Shown: positions 43,848 through 53,464, counted from the first letter of the stretch. The stretch is 64,000 bases of DNA from Melioribacteraceae bacterium (GCA_030584085.1 CP129490.1:2947511-3011510); one strand, 5' to 3'. Program-made: numbers and translations. The notes: generated from the letters alone by a model not told the origin.

Positions 43848-45515
43848 TTATATAAACCTATCAACCACTTTTTTGAATCTATGATACGAGGCTTTCTTTT
43901 CCCCCCTTATATTTTTTAATAGAGCACCGTTCTGCATATAAGAATGCGGCTCAACAAAATCGAACCAGTTGCCGGCTTTTATGTACGGCTTACTGTAGAT
44001 CAATGTATAGATCTGTTCAATCCAATCACCTTGTGTTTCTTCATCCCAATGATGATGCCATAAATATGGTTCTTCAGACGGGAAAGGTTGGTTAGTCATT
44101 TTAACCGAGTACTCAGTTGGTCCGCCCGGGCAACCGATTTCAGAAATGTGCATAGGTTTGCCAAATTCTTCATATCGTTCAATAAGCATAATTGTATCTT
44201 GTAAATCTCTGTACGGGAAATACATTTGCTGTTCGATAATATCTATGTCGATTCCGGCATCTAAAATATCTCTCGTAAACTGCACCGGTGTTCTTTGTGG
44301 ATGTGATGCAGGAGAACCGGAATAACTTTTCATTCCGACATATTCCGCAAAAGGACAGCAGCTATTAATTGTCCTTTTAACCTTAGGAACGGTTTCTTTT
44401 GCAGCGTCTGTTATAATTCCAGTTAGTTCGTTAATCTGTTCATGATCAAGATGAAATTCATTAGCCCAGTCGTGAAGTTCGTTAACCATTTCCCAAGCAT
44501 ACATTTTTTCGCCGTAATGCTTGGTAACTTTTCTTGTGTTTTCATCTACATATTTTAGAAGTTCATCATATTTCATTCCTTGCATCCAATCGGGCATACA
44601 GCAATCATGAAACCAATACATTAATCTTCCCTGTGATTTAATTCCGTGTTCGGCAAGAGTATCAATTAAATGTTCACGGATTGTAAAATTGTGTTTACCC
44701 CGCTGTGGTTCGAAGTCTCTATTTATAGCATTATTACTTTGCGGGACAAAAGTTATGTTGGCATAATTGAACAGCGGAACAAAGTTTTCCAAAAATATAT
44801 CTTGATCCATTTGATAAAATGCTCTTGCATCACAGCCGATAAAGAAATCATTCCTTTTACCCATTCTTGCGATTTCATAATTGGCTTTATCAAGTTCAAT
44901 TTTTTCGGAAGCCCATAATGCATACATCAAACTTTTTTGTGAGAGCTCCGCACATTTTTCTTTATCGTTTTTATACTTTGTTGCATCTTCAAACAGTGTT
45001 TGGGAGAATGCATGTAATCCGGCAGATTCTGTTGATGGCTGCCATCCATTTATCGAGTGAAGTTTTATTCTTCTTTTGTTTCTTGCAACACGACTCTTTG
45101 CAAATTCATATTGCAAAATAAACTCTTGTGATTTCCCTTCCGGTGGAAGTTCATAAAATTCGCCACCATTATCTGCCGTTATGTTTGTATAACCGAATCC
45201 TTCTACATTCCATCTTGCGTTGATTCCGAATTTTTGTTTTCCTTTAGAATCAGAGATTTTAATTCCATCCGGAGCAAGTTCAATATTTGAATAAAACGTA
45301 TCCCAATCTTTATCGGTTGCCCAAACTAAATCGTATAGATGCGGACCCATTCCTTTTTGAACAAACATTGGTTTAAAAATTAATTCACCTCCGAGTGTGC
45401 TTTTCGAAACTCGCGATGAAGTTAAAATAGAAGGGGCAGATAAAATTGAATTTGCTGCAGCGATTGTCCCAATACTTCCGATCAAAGTATTTTTAATGAA
45501 TTTTCTTCTATCCAT
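43848..45515 (-). CDS. GH10-like glycoside hydrolase, Tat-exported (paralog 5)
   Basis: A 555-residue member with Tat-like signal DRRKFIKNT. IFKPMFVQKG entry motif, GCDARAF (227-233), WFHDCCMPDW, acid/base Glu345 (WEMVNE), SCCPF and nucleophile Glu459 (ISEIG). The usual RPLFW is RLMYW here. The start overlaps the stop of the MFS gene by one base (TAATG), so paralog 5 is translationally linked to the transporter and is first of the five to be transcribed. Confidence 0.82.
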   Translation of the reverse strand: MDRRKFIKNTLIGSIGTIAAANSILSAPSILTSSRVSKSTLGGELIFKPMFVQKGMGPHLYDLVWATDKDWDTFYSNIELAPDGIKISDSKGKQKFGINARWNVEGFGYTNITADNGGEFYELPPEGKSQEFILQYEFAKSRVARNKRRIKLHSINGWQPSTESAGLHAFSQTLFEDATKYKNDKEKCAELSQKSLMYALWASEKIELDKANYEIARMGKRNDFFIGCDARAFYQMDQDIFLENFVPLFNYANITFVPQSNNAINRDFEPQRGKHNFTIREHLIDTLAEHGIKSQGRLMYWFHDCCMPDWMQGMKYDELLKYVDENTRKVTKHYGEKMYAWEMVNELHDWANEFHLDHEQINELTGIITDAAKETVPKVKRTINSCCPFAEYVGMKSYSGSPASHPQRTPVQFTRDILDAGIDIDIIEQQMYFPYRDLQDTIMLIERYEEFGKPMHISEIGCPGGPTEYSVKMTNQPFPSEEPYLWHHHWDEETQGDWIEQIYTLIYSKPYIKAGNWFDFVEPHSYMQNGALLKNIRGEKKASYHRFKKVVDRFI

Positions 45516-46792
45516 TATTGACTCAAATTAGTTGTTTGATGAAATCGTGGTTCCTTCATTATGAACAAAAACCAATAAGCAGAAAGAACTGCAAAAAATC
45601 CTGCTAAAACGAAGACCGGAATGTAACCAAACAAATCGGCTAGCCATCCGGCTAAAATTCCGGACAACACGAACGGAACGGTAATTACATTGGTTAATGA
45701 AACATATGTCGATGTTTCTTCTTGAGGTGAAAGTTCTGCGATTATTGTTATTCGCGATACTTGAATTAGTGCAATCGTCATCGCAGAGAAAACAAACACT
45801 GAGTAATAAAGAAATAGCGTCTGACTAATTATTGCGAGCAAACAAGCAATTGCGGTAAACAATGCACCGAAGAAAAGATTAATTCGATGTCCGTACTTAT
45901 CCGCTAAGAACCCGAACAATAGACTAGCAAACACCGTTGCAGTCATCATCACAATTGTAAAATCACCCGCGTAGCCGGAAGTAAGATTAAACTTTTCAAA
46001 CGCGTAAACTGTGTAAAACGCATTTGCCATTCCTGCGAGAATCATCAGAACATCTGCAATCAAATAATTTCGATAGTTTCTTTCATTTTTTAAAATTTGA
46101 GGAAGCCCTTTTAAAAAATCTTTCCAATGAATTGCTTTAGCAACAGTATTGATTTTTTCCTCTTTAATTGATGCTAGAAAGACATAAGAAATCATCATTA
46201 CGACAAAGGCGATTCCAAACAAAAGCGAAAAATTAGCCGGGTACTGCACATTATCGAGAACTTGTTTTGAAGCGTACCCGGCGAAGATACCCATCACAGC
46301 ACCAAGAGTAACTCTGAAAGCAAACAACCTACCACGTATATGAGTCGGAGTAATTTTTGTAAGTAAATCAAACCAAGCGGGCAGATTCATTCCACCACCT
46401 AAAGAAGCAAGTAAAAATCCTATAAAAAAAATGAGCAGCCCTAATTGCGTATCTACTTTATAGATAACAAAAAAACTTAACAATGAAAGAATCAGCCACG
46501 GTATTCTTTGCATAAATGCGGTGAACATTACAATTCTCTTTTTCTCGGAATGTCTTCTCACATAATTTGCTGTAAAAATCTGCGGAAGATGAAAACCGAT
46601 TATCCAGATAACTGGAATTAAACCGACTGCCAAATTTGTACCGCCGATTTTTTTAATGTACACAGGTATTACAGTATTTAAAGCAGCAAAGTTCATAGCA
46701 AATGCAAAAATTGCTCCATCAAAAACGTTTAAAATAAAGTTTCGCTTAACGTTGCCCGACCAATTATAAGAAGGAAGAGAGAATTTACCCAC
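45515..46792 (-). CDS. MFS transporter
   Basis: Inner-membrane permease of 425 residues with about twelve hydrophobic helices and the MFS loop motif GFLADKYGHR between helices. Start is a GTG that overlaps the end of the GH42 gene by 8 nt, with AAGGAGG 12 nt upstream inside that gene. It lies between GH42 and the tandem GH10-like genes, so it probably imports their oligosaccharide products (inference). Confidence 0.83.
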   Translation of the reverse strand: MGKFSLPSYNWSGNVKRNFILNVFDGAIFAFAMNFAALNTVIPVYIKKIGGTNLAVGLIPVIWIIGFHLPQIFTANYVRRHSEKKRIVMFTAFMQRIPWLILSLLSFFVIYKVDTQLGLLIFFIGFLLASLGGGMNLPAWFDLLTKITPTHIRGRLFAFRVTLGAVMGIFAGYASKQVLDNVQYPANFSLLFGIAFVVMMISYVFLASIKEEKINTVAKAIHWKDFLKGLPQILKNERNYRNYLIADVLMILAGMANAFYTVYAFEKFNLTSGYAGDFTIVMMTATVFASLLFGFLADKYGHRINLFFGALFTAIACLLAIISQTLFLYYSVFVFSAMTIALIQVSRITIIAELSPQEETSTYVSLTNVITVPFVLSGILAGWLADLFGYIPVFVLAGFFAVLSAYWFLFIMKEPRFHQTTNLSQ

Positions 46793-48920
46793 AGTAAACC
46801 TTTACCTCCTTAGCTCTCAAACCGAATGAACATGAAACACCGTTATTTGTTTTTGTGAGTTTTAACTTTTCACCGGTAAACTGCTCTGTCAACTCAATTT
46901 CTTTATCATAATTAAAAACAACTTCAGAACTCACTTCTTTCACTTCTTTATTTTGAAGAATGAGCATCAAACTCTTTACGTCTTTCAATGTATCAACTCT
47001 TACCTTAACATCATCTTTTACTTTTGGTTTATTGAGGTCAATTGCATATTCGATTAATGATGGGAAGAGTCTTCCGATTTCATCAATGCCTTTTCTGTGA
47101 TAATTCATTCCGGCATATGAACCGATTTGAATTGCCTTACCTTTACCGTAATTTGAAATAGTGATCGCTGCTTTACCATCTTTAAATTTTGCCAAAGCCT
47201 TTGCACCATTGATTTCAAAAGTTTCTTTAACAAAACTTCCGATTACTTTTGCACCTTTTTTGAGTAACGGTAAATCAGCTGTTAGTTCTATTTCTACATC
47301 GTTGTTATCATCAGCTGGTTCAACATCACGCTGTTTGATTCCAAAAACTTCGTGAAGTCCGTAACCTGGAACTGTTTTTTCGTGATGTCCACCTTCTTTA
47401 TTCCATCCGGCAGTGTAACTTTCGCTTAAAATTACTCCGCCTTTTTCAACCCAAGTTTTAATTTGTTCAGCAATCTTTTTGTTAATTAAATAAGGGAAAG
47501 GAAGAACAAGAACTTTATAGTTATCGAGTTCACCATTTTCAAAGTCTTTCGGATGTAAAAAGTCACTTGTAATGTTTCTTTCATAGAGTGCTTTGTGTAT
47601 TCCTAAAATGGAATCGGTTGCACTTCCTTCTCTGCCGGTTGAAGCCCAAGCAAATACTTGGTTTTCGGGATTATACATAATCGCCACTTCAGCTTTTTCC
47701 GGTTCGCCGTCCATCACTAAATCAACATTTTTATTTAAGACTTTTCCGACTTCGGCATAAGCTTTTAAGTTTGAAGTTTCGTCTCCATCGAGATAAGAAA
47801 GTCCCCATGTTGGGGCTTCTCTTCCGAGAATTTCGGGGCGATACTGCCAAAAGATGAATCCTTTTTGATTACCGGCAACACCGCTGAAAATGAATTTCTT
47901 AATATCATCTGCATCAATTATATCCGGCAAATTAAGTGTGTAGCCGGGAAGCATTAACATTTCAGCGGAGATAACAGGTTTGCCTCTCGCACACGAACGA
48001 AGAATATCAATCATCGCAGCATCATCCATTTGAGTAAAACCGTGCAAGTCGCCGTATTGTCCGACATTCCAAGGATCGCTTGCTGTTGAAGTAACGGGAA
48101 ATCCTTGAATGAAAACGTGATGACACATTAAAGGATGTTTTCCTTTGTCAATCTCTTTTGCTACTTCAAATCTTTTCTTAACATTTTCACCGAGAGTGTA
48201 AACGAAAAACATTCTCCAATCAATCATATCATTGAATGTATTTCTTGTTAACGGAATTTCAGCTTGCTCAAATGATGTATAATTTCTATTCCAGCTTATG
48301 TTTAATTGTTCGATTGAATTATACTTTGTGCTTAACCATTTTTTGAATTTAGTTTTGCAGTTATCACAGAAGCAGAGCATATCGCCCATTTTGTTTAAGT
48401 CGTTTGCATAATCCCGCATCTCTGCCATGCTGCTTGTCAATTCCGGTTCGCTGCCTACATTCCAAATTTCAAGAGCTGGATGATCTTTATATCTTTCTAC
48501 TGATGCTGCCAAGAAATCGAAAAAGTGTTTGCTTACACCATCGTGATTAAAACAGTAACCAAGTCCGCCAATTTGACGATGCGGCTGAGTCTGCGGACCG
48601 ATTTTTCTTCCGCTTAAAGTTACCATCGACGCATCTTCATATTTTTCATAAATCCAAGCCGGAGCAACATCAAAAATTGTATTAAGCATAACCTTTAAGT
48701 TATACTTCCGTGCTAAGTCCATTAACTCATCAATGTCGTCAAAATAATATTCACCTTCAGCTGGATTATTCCATCGCCACTGAATCCAATATTTTATCGT
48801 ATTAAAACCGAGTTCAGACATTCGATTTAAGTCACGATCCCAATCCTCACGATGCGGTGAGGGAGCTCTATAATATTGAGAACCGAATGGAACGTAATTT
48901 CCTTTTATAAGATTTATCAT
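46785..48920 (-). CDS. GH42 beta-galactosidase-like enzyme, cytoplasmic
   Basis: A 711-residue retaining hydrolase without a signal peptide. Catalytic barrel with YWIQWRWNNPAEGEYYFDD (about 44-62), acid/base region EIWNVGSEPE (Glu158 likely), cysteines CFCDNC (183-188) in the place of the GH42 metal cluster, and nucleophile Glu320 (VISAEML). A glutamine-amidotransferase-like trimerisation domain follows (about 410-630, YKVLVLPFPYLINKK). GGAG lies 6 nt before the ATG. It likely splits imported oligosaccharides inside the cell. Confidence 0.85.
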   Translation of the reverse strand: MINLIKGNYVPFGSQYYRAPSPHREDWDRDLNRMSELGFNTIKYWIQWRWNNPAEGEYYFDDIDELMDLARKYNLKVMLNTIFDVAPAWIYEKYEDASMVTLSGRKIGPQTQPHRQIGGLGYCFNHDGVSKHFFDFLAASVERYKDHPALEIWNVGSEPELTSSMAEMRDYANDLNKMGDMLCFCDNCKTKFKKWLSTKYNSIEQLNISWNRNYTSFEQAEIPLTRNTFNDMIDWRMFFVYTLGENVKKRFEVAKEIDKGKHPLMCHHVFIQGFPVTSTASDPWNVGQYGDLHGFTQMDDAAMIDILRSCARGKPVISAEMLMLPGYTLNLPDIIDADDIKKFIFSGVAGNQKGFIFWQYRPEILGREAPTWGLSYLDGDETSNLKAYAEVGKVLNKNVDLVMDGEPEKAEVAIMYNPENQVFAWASTGREGSATDSILGIHKALYERNITSDFLHPKDFENGELDNYKVLVLPFPYLINKKIAEQIKTWVEKGGVILSESYTAGWNKEGGHHEKTVPGYGLHEVFGIKQRDVEPADDNNDVEIELTADLPLLKKGAKVIGSFVKETFEINGAKALAKFKDGKAAITISNYGKGKAIQIGSYAGMNYHRKGIDEIGRLFPSLIEYAIDLNKPKVKDDVKVRVDTLKDVKSLMLILQNKEVKEVSSEVVFNYDKEIELTEQFTGEKLKLTKTNNGVSCSFGLRAKEVKVYCG

Positions 48921-48938
48921 TAATAACTCCGTAAATTT

Positions 48939-49865
48939 TTATATCACAAATTGAGATAAATGTTTGAGTCCTAGCTGCAAACCTTTCTTTGTTTTCTCAA
49001 CCGAACCTTCCCAAACCGGGTCTTCATGCTCGATTGAAAGAACATTATCATATCCTTCTTCTTGTAAAGCTGAGATAAATTTCTGCCAATCTATTTCTCC
49101 CCAGCCTGGCATTCTGTAACGCCACCAGCCGGATTTCCAAGGTGTCGGATCTATTTGTTTTCCGAAGAGACCGTAACTGTAAACTCCGTCATCTAAGATT
49201 TCTGTATCCTTTGCGTGAGCGTGAAATATTTTTGATTTGAATTCTCTTAATGCTGCAATGTGGTCAATGCCGAGCCAGTATAGATGTGAGGGATCAAAGT
49301 TCAATCCGAAATTATCACTCGGTACTTCATTGAATAATGCTTCCCAAAGTTCAGGCGAATATGCATAGTTGCCCGGAAGTCCGAATTGAACCCAGTTTTC
49401 CATCGGACAGTTTTCAATCATTATTTTTCTGCCTTTATCTTCAGCATACTTTAATATGTCACGAAAAACTTCACCGATTTCTTTCATATTTTCCGTCGGT
49501 GTCTTATCGGGTCTGCTTCCGACAAATGTACCGACTAACTCAACATCCAACATTTCTGCAGTATCAATAACTTTTTTAAGATGATTGATGTAGTATTCTC
49601 TTTTCTTTAAATCTGGATGCATGTTATTATCATAATAAGCCATTGCAGAAATTTCCATATTGTTTTCTGTAAATAAATCCTTTACTCTTTTTGCGTCGTC
49701 TTTCGTAAAGTTTGCTGCATCAATTTGTCTAGCTTGATAATCTCTATCACTTTCAACCGGCCAAGCTGCAAGTTCTAGTGTTTGGAATCCGGCATCAGCC
49801 GACCACTTTACCATTTCTTCCAAACTCAAACTCGGGAAACAAGCTGTGATGTAACCTAATTTCAT
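48939..49865 (-). CDS. Sugar phosphate isomerase/epimerase (xylose isomerase-like TIM barrel)
   Basis: A 308-residue AP-endonuclease-2-type barrel. Metal residues are visible in IMIENCPMENW (Glu), NFDPSHLYW (Asp and His), FHAHAKDTE (His) and SIEHED (Glu). GGAG lies 6 nt before the ATG at 49865; a TTG at 49889 was rejected. It follows the Gfo/Idh gene across repeat copy C. Such pairs often epimerise or isomerise keto sugars made by the dehydrogenase. No similarity to IolO beyond the fold is evident. Confidence 0.82.
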   Translation of the reverse strand: MKLGYITACFPSLSLEEMVKWSADAGFQTLELAAWPVESDRDYQARQIDAANFTKDDAKRVKDLFTENNMEISAMAYYDNNMHPDLKKREYYINHLKKVIDTAEMLDVELVGTFVGSRPDKTPTENMKEIGEVFRDILKYAEDKGRKIMIENCPMENWVQFGLPGNYAYSPELWEALFNEVPSDNFGLNFDPSHLYWLGIDHIAALREFKSKIFHAHAKDTEILDDGVYSYGLFGKQIDPTPWKSGWWRYRMPGWGEIDWQKFISALQEEGYDNVLSIEHEDPVWEGSVEKTKKGLQLGLKHLSQFVI

Positions 49866-49906
49866 TTTATACTCCGTTTTATTTTTCAATTCAAGTATTT
49901 CAATTT

Positions 49907-50046
49907 ATTGCCGTCTGCTTCAGCAGACGGTATCAGTGATAACTGTAAACTTTCAGGGCTTCAGACCCATATACTTTTAAACAATGTGGCTAAAGCCAAA
50001 ACCAAGGATAATTCTTTGTAACCCGTCGGTTAAAACCGACGGCAAT
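49907..50046 (-). repeat. Four-hairpin dispersed repeat, copy C
   Basis: A 140-bp element in the opposite orientation to the other three. Read on the minus strand: CCGTCGGTTTTAACCGACGG, GGCTTTAGCC, GGGTCTGAAGCCC and CCGTCTGCTGAAGCAGACGG, bounded by ATTGCC and GGCAAT. It begins 3 nt past the stop of the Gfo/Idh gene. Confidence 0.85.
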
Positions 50047-50049
50047 TTT

Positions 50050-51207
50050 TTAGACTTCAATCCACATTTGTTCTTTATTACTTTTTAGAATTGCTTCTAC
50101 AATTTTGTTTTCAATGTGTCCGTCCGCGAATGTGGGGAAATCCGATTTTTCTTTTTGCGGATCTTTTCCCTCGCGAATGAATTGATAGAAGTTTGCAAAT
50201 AAATTTTTTGGTCCATCAGGATAACCTTCAGGATGTCCGCCGGGATAACTCGCATACTTTCTTACACTCTCGTCAATCAACGCAGGGTCTTTAATAAGTA
50301 TTTCATTTGGTTTCTCTCGATAACCAACCCACATTTCATTCGGTCTTTCTTGATTCCAAGAGATTGCTTTTTTACTTCCGTCAATATCAAAACTAAAATG
50401 ATTTTTTCTTCCCGCACTAACTTGCGAAACAGTGAAAACTCCTTGAGTTCCGTTTTCAAATTGGATTAAAACGGAACCGGCATCTTCCGTATTGATTTCA
50501 ATTTCTTGATACTCGGTTGAACCGAGTTCTTCCTTCCCCTTAAATGTTGCTACTTGTTTTGTAGGTTTTTTTCGTTTCTTGTGAATCGTTACCAAATTTG
50601 CGAAGACACGTGTAATTTTTTGTCCAGTTACAAATTGAACAGTATCACACCAATGCGAACCAACATCAGCAATTGCGCGTGAAGTACCACTCAACTCGGT
50701 CTCCAATCTCCAATTGTAATCGGTATCGTAGTAAAGCCAATCCTGTAAATAATTTCCGTGAACTAAATAAATATCGCCGAGATTTCCTTTTTCAATCTCA
50801 ACTCGTGCGTTCTGCACCAACGGATAAAATCTATAATTGAAGTTGATTCCGTTGACTACATTTTTCCTTTTCAATAGTGCTAAAAGTTGATCAGATTCAT
50901 TTGCAGTAAGAGTTAACGGTTTTTCAGAAAGAATATGTTTGCCTGCTTCGATTGCAGCTTTATTTATTTCAAAGTGAAGAAAGTTAGGAGTACAGTTATG
51001 TATTACTTCAACTTCATCATCATTCATTAATTCTTGCCAATCTTTATAATACTTTGGAATATCATATTTTGATTGTAATTCACTTGCACCGGTTTTATCA
51101 TCGGAAGCAATTGCAACAACATCAACTCCACCGATTCTCTGCAGTGCTTCGATGTGCGCACCGCCCATAAATCCCGAACCGATAACCGCTGTTTTAATAC
51201 GTTTCAT
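50050..51207 (-). CDS. Gfo/Idh/MocA family oxidoreductase
   Basis: NAD(P)-dependent sugar oxidoreductase of 385 residues. Rossmann GSGFMGGAH at the N-terminus, SEKPLTL with the catalytic-region Lys, and ADVGSHWCDTVQF with the expected His. The C-terminal part carries a long GGHPEGYPDGPKNLFANFYQ stretch seen in larger members of this family. AAGGAG lies 5 nt before the ATG. It lies 2 nt from the unassigned glycosidase-like gene upstream. Substrate not assignable. Confidence 0.85.
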   Translation of the reverse strand: MKRIKTAVIGSGFMGGAHIEALQRIGGVDVVAIASDDKTGASELQSKYDIPKYYKDWQELMNDDEVEVIHNCTPNFLHFEINKAAIEAGKHILSEKPLTLTANESDQLLALLKRKNVVNGINFNYRFYPLVQNARVEIEKGNLGDIYLVHGNYLQDWLYYDTDYNWRLETELSGTSRAIADVGSHWCDTVQFVTGQKITRVFANLVTIHKKRKKPTKQVATFKGKEELGSTEYQEIEINTEDAGSVLIQFENGTQGVFTVSQVSAGRKNHFSFDIDGSKKAISWNQERPNEMWVGYREKPNEILIKDPALIDESVRKYASYPGGHPEGYPDGPKNLFANFYQFIREGKDPQKEKSDFPTFADGHIENKIVEAILKSNKEQMWIEV

Positions 51208-51209
51208 AA

Positions 51210-52874
51210 TTACTCCTTGTTTAATCTTTTTGCTCTTTCAATCATCTTGCGAGTTTCAGGTGTATCCATTTCTTGTTCATAGCTATAGAGACTTAATGAC
51301 GGAATGACATTCAACTTTGCATATGATTCCTCCTGCAGTTTGAACATCGGATCGGATGTGTGTTTGGTTAAAAGATGCGCCATAAACTTTGTGTAATCAC
51401 CAAACAAATAAGATGAAATTGGATGAACGTTTCGCCATTGAACTCTGTCATCCATTCCATGAACTTCGGCAATACTGTCAATGCCATGAATTTGAACAAC
51501 CGGCAGTCTCGGCAGAACTCTTTCGTTAATACCTTCTCCAGCAAAAAGTACCCTTGGGAATTCTTCTTGCAATCGTTTAATATGATCGTGCATTCCTTGA
51601 ATAAAATTCGGTCCTCGATTATTGTTAAATGCAAGCAGTGTTTGATCGACAAATACTGCATCGAGTTTATACTTGTTAATTAAATCTCCGAGAACTTTAG
51701 TCATCAAATCTCCCCATTCATTGTAACCTGGATTCATATAAGCAAAGAAAGGTTCGGGCAGCCAATCACCATCGATATCTAATCCCCAAGTAAGTTCTCG
51801 TCCCCATGGATCGGTTGTTGTAAACTTTTTGTATTCTTCATACAAAGGATGAACAAAAGTCATTGCCAAAATATTTGTGTGAATCATTACTTTATAGCCG
51901 AGTCTATGTGCAGTATCTACAAGAACTTTGAATTTTTCAGGTCCACCACATTGTTCACTTGGATCATAGTTTGGAGCATTTGAATCAACTCCGTTCTGAG
52001 CATAGCCGGGCAAGTATAGCAAAGTTTGATTTGGATCGTGTAGTTTTTTCCAATCATGAAGTCGGTCAACTATTTGATCAAATGTATGATGAGCTTTAGT
52101 TCCTTTTCTTGCTCCCCAAGGTTCAAGAATAAAATTTATATTTTCCATCCACTCGGGATAATGTGGATGTTTTTTGTAATCAACCAAGTTGAAATTTTCC
52201 TTCATCCATTTCTTGTGAATATTAACACCACATTTCCAATCACCTTCAAATACTTCTATAAAAAATTCATATTCAAGATGATTGGAATTAAGGGGAGCTG
52301 CGGCTTCGTGTCCGAATGTAATTTCAAAATTATTTTTAGTTTTACTTACTCTTAACAATTTTAATTCGTTTGATTTATCTTCAGACCGGAAAATTAATCC
52401 ACCATTTATAGTTTTGCCGATTACAAACTGTGAATTCCACCAGAAAGGATATTTGTATGAAAGAGTTTTCCCTTTCGGCATATCCTTGCTGATTGATTGA
52501 CCGCCCAAAGCAGGAACCAATACTTCGTCAAAATCAAATCCATTTAACTTCCACTCCACTAACCAAATCGGGCGTGGTGCCTCGACTTTAACTTTAACCA
52601 ACACACCTTTGTTTGATTTAAAAAATTCCACGATCGCTGAATATTCTTTGCCTTCATCCGCAAAATAGAACTGAATTGAATTTTCGTTTTTCTCAATTGA
52701 CTTAACTTTTTGAAGCACTGCCGGATCTGAAACTGCATTGTGAGTTCTAATGATAATAGATTGCTCACCATTGGCACAAACCTTTGTGCTTTCTTTTAAA
52801 ATAAAAAGACCATCAATTGAAAAGTCTTCTGCAAAATCGATTCGCAATGAATCTGACTGAATGTTTGTCCTCAT
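51210..52874 (-). CDS. Glycosidase-like TIM-barrel protein of uncertain family
   Basis: A 554-residue cytoplasmic protein I cannot place in a numbered family. The N-terminal 210 residues look like a beta-sandwich (repeated strands, VEWKLNGFDFDEVLVPALGG). From about 215 a barrel follows: LYLPGYAQNGVDSNAPNYDP, GYKVMIHTN, FAYMNPGYNEWGD, LDAVFVDQT (candidate catalytic Asp) and RVLFAGEGINE (candidate Glu). The layout recalls GH36/GH31-clan or DUF6259-type proteins. It lies between the Gfo/Idh and ureidoglycolate lyase-like genes. Start ATG has only a weak ribosome binding site. Confidence 0.6.
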   Translation of the reverse strand: MRTNIQSDSLRIDFAEDFSIDGLFILKESTKVCANGEQSIIIRTHNAVSDPAVLQKVKSIEKNENSIQFYFADEGKEYSAIVEFFKSNKGVLVKVKVEAPRPIWLVEWKLNGFDFDEVLVPALGGQSISKDMPKGKTLSYKYPFWWNSQFVIGKTINGGLIFRSEDKSNELKLLRVSKTKNNFEITFGHEAAAPLNSNHLEYEFFIEVFEGDWKCGVNIHKKWMKENFNLVDYKKHPHYPEWMENINFILEPWGARKGTKAHHTFDQIVDRLHDWKKLHDPNQTLLYLPGYAQNGVDSNAPNYDPSEQCGGPEKFKVLVDTAHRLGYKVMIHTNILAMTFVHPLYEEYKKFTTTDPWGRELTWGLDIDGDWLPEPFFAYMNPGYNEWGDLMTKVLGDLINKYKLDAVFVDQTLLAFNNNRGPNFIQGMHDHIKRLQEEFPRVLFAGEGINERVLPRLPVVQIHGIDSIAEVHGMDDRVQWRNVHPISSYLFGDYTKFMAHLLTKHTSDPMFKLQEESYAKLNVIPSLSLYSYEQEMDTPETRKMIERAKRLNKE

Positions 52875-52892
52875 ATTAACCGTAATTGTTTT

Positions 52893-53363
52893 TCAAAATT
52901 GAAGTTCGATTTCTTTTATATCTTTTTTGTAAACGTCTTCGTTAGGTGTTCCTTTTTTAAATATCACAAAGTAAGATGATTCTTCTTTTCCAACTGGCAG
53001 ACATGCTCCGTGCCAAACTGCTTTATCGATTACTACAGCTTCACCGATATCAACTTGAAATGCCTCAGATTGTTCTTCGGCTTCGCCTTCTTTTAATAAC
53101 GGAAGAACAAACGGCGCATCAATCGGAATTAAAATTTCGGGAGTGTCAAGATGCCGCTCCATTCCGTTTATAATACTTTTCGGTTGTTTGTAAACCGTAC
53201 ATATCCCGATTTCTGTTGCTCCATCAATTTCATAATTTGCAATATCCGACCAAAATTTGAAATCCGTGGCCTGTGCTGTCGGTTCACCTTTGGGTGACTT
53301 AACTACCTTACCGAATTTTATGAAGTTGTCTTCGGTTATTGGTTTTGAGTTTATTGTAATCAT
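52893..53363 (-). CDS. Ureidoglycolate lyase-like cupin
   Basis: A 156-residue protein with the AllA-type opening ITEDNFIKFGKVV, a MERH motif, and VVIDKAVWHGACLPVG near the C-terminus. AllA proteins release glyoxylate from ureidoglycolate, but many homologs sit in sugar-acid clusters with unknown substrates, and no allantoin genes are near. An ATG at 53402 would add 13 residues but is part of the adjacent hairpin repeat (GGGGGATGAG), so the ATG at 53363 is preferred. Confidence 0.65.
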   Translation of the reverse strand: MITINSKPITEDNFIKFGKVVKSPKGEPTAQATDFKFWSDIANYEIDGATEIGICTVYKQPKSIINGMERHLDTPEILIPIDAPFVLPLLKEGEAEEQSEAFQVDIGEAVVIDKAVWHGACLPVGKEESSYFVIFKKGTPNEDVYKKDIKEIELQF

Positions 53364-53397
53364 AATTCTTTGTAATCTATTTAACTTATTAAAATAA

Positions 53398-53456
53398 CTC
53401 ATCCCCCTTTCATTCCCCCTTCTCTTACAAAGAGAAGGAGGACACAGGGGGTTGAG
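53398..53456. repeat. Two-tier hairpin repeat (CTCA-CCCCC type)
   Basis: Outer arms CTCATCCCCCT and AGGGGGTTGAG pair at 10 of 11 positions; the inner arms CCTTCTCTT and AGAGAAGG enclose ACAA. It lies 8 nt past the stop of the GH-A lipoprotein gene and supplies a false upstream ATG for the next gene. Confidence 0.65.
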
Positions 53457-53464
53457 TTTAACAA

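Noticed and set aside
36915-45515. The five tandem genes as fragments of one broken gene
   Set aside because: Each has a complete domain order and both catalytic Glu residues, with its own start and stop.
52893-53363. Allantoin/purine degradation function for the ureidoglycolate lyase-like gene
   Set aside because: No allantoinase, allantoate or urate genes are nearby; the neighbours are glycosidases and sugar oxidoreductases.
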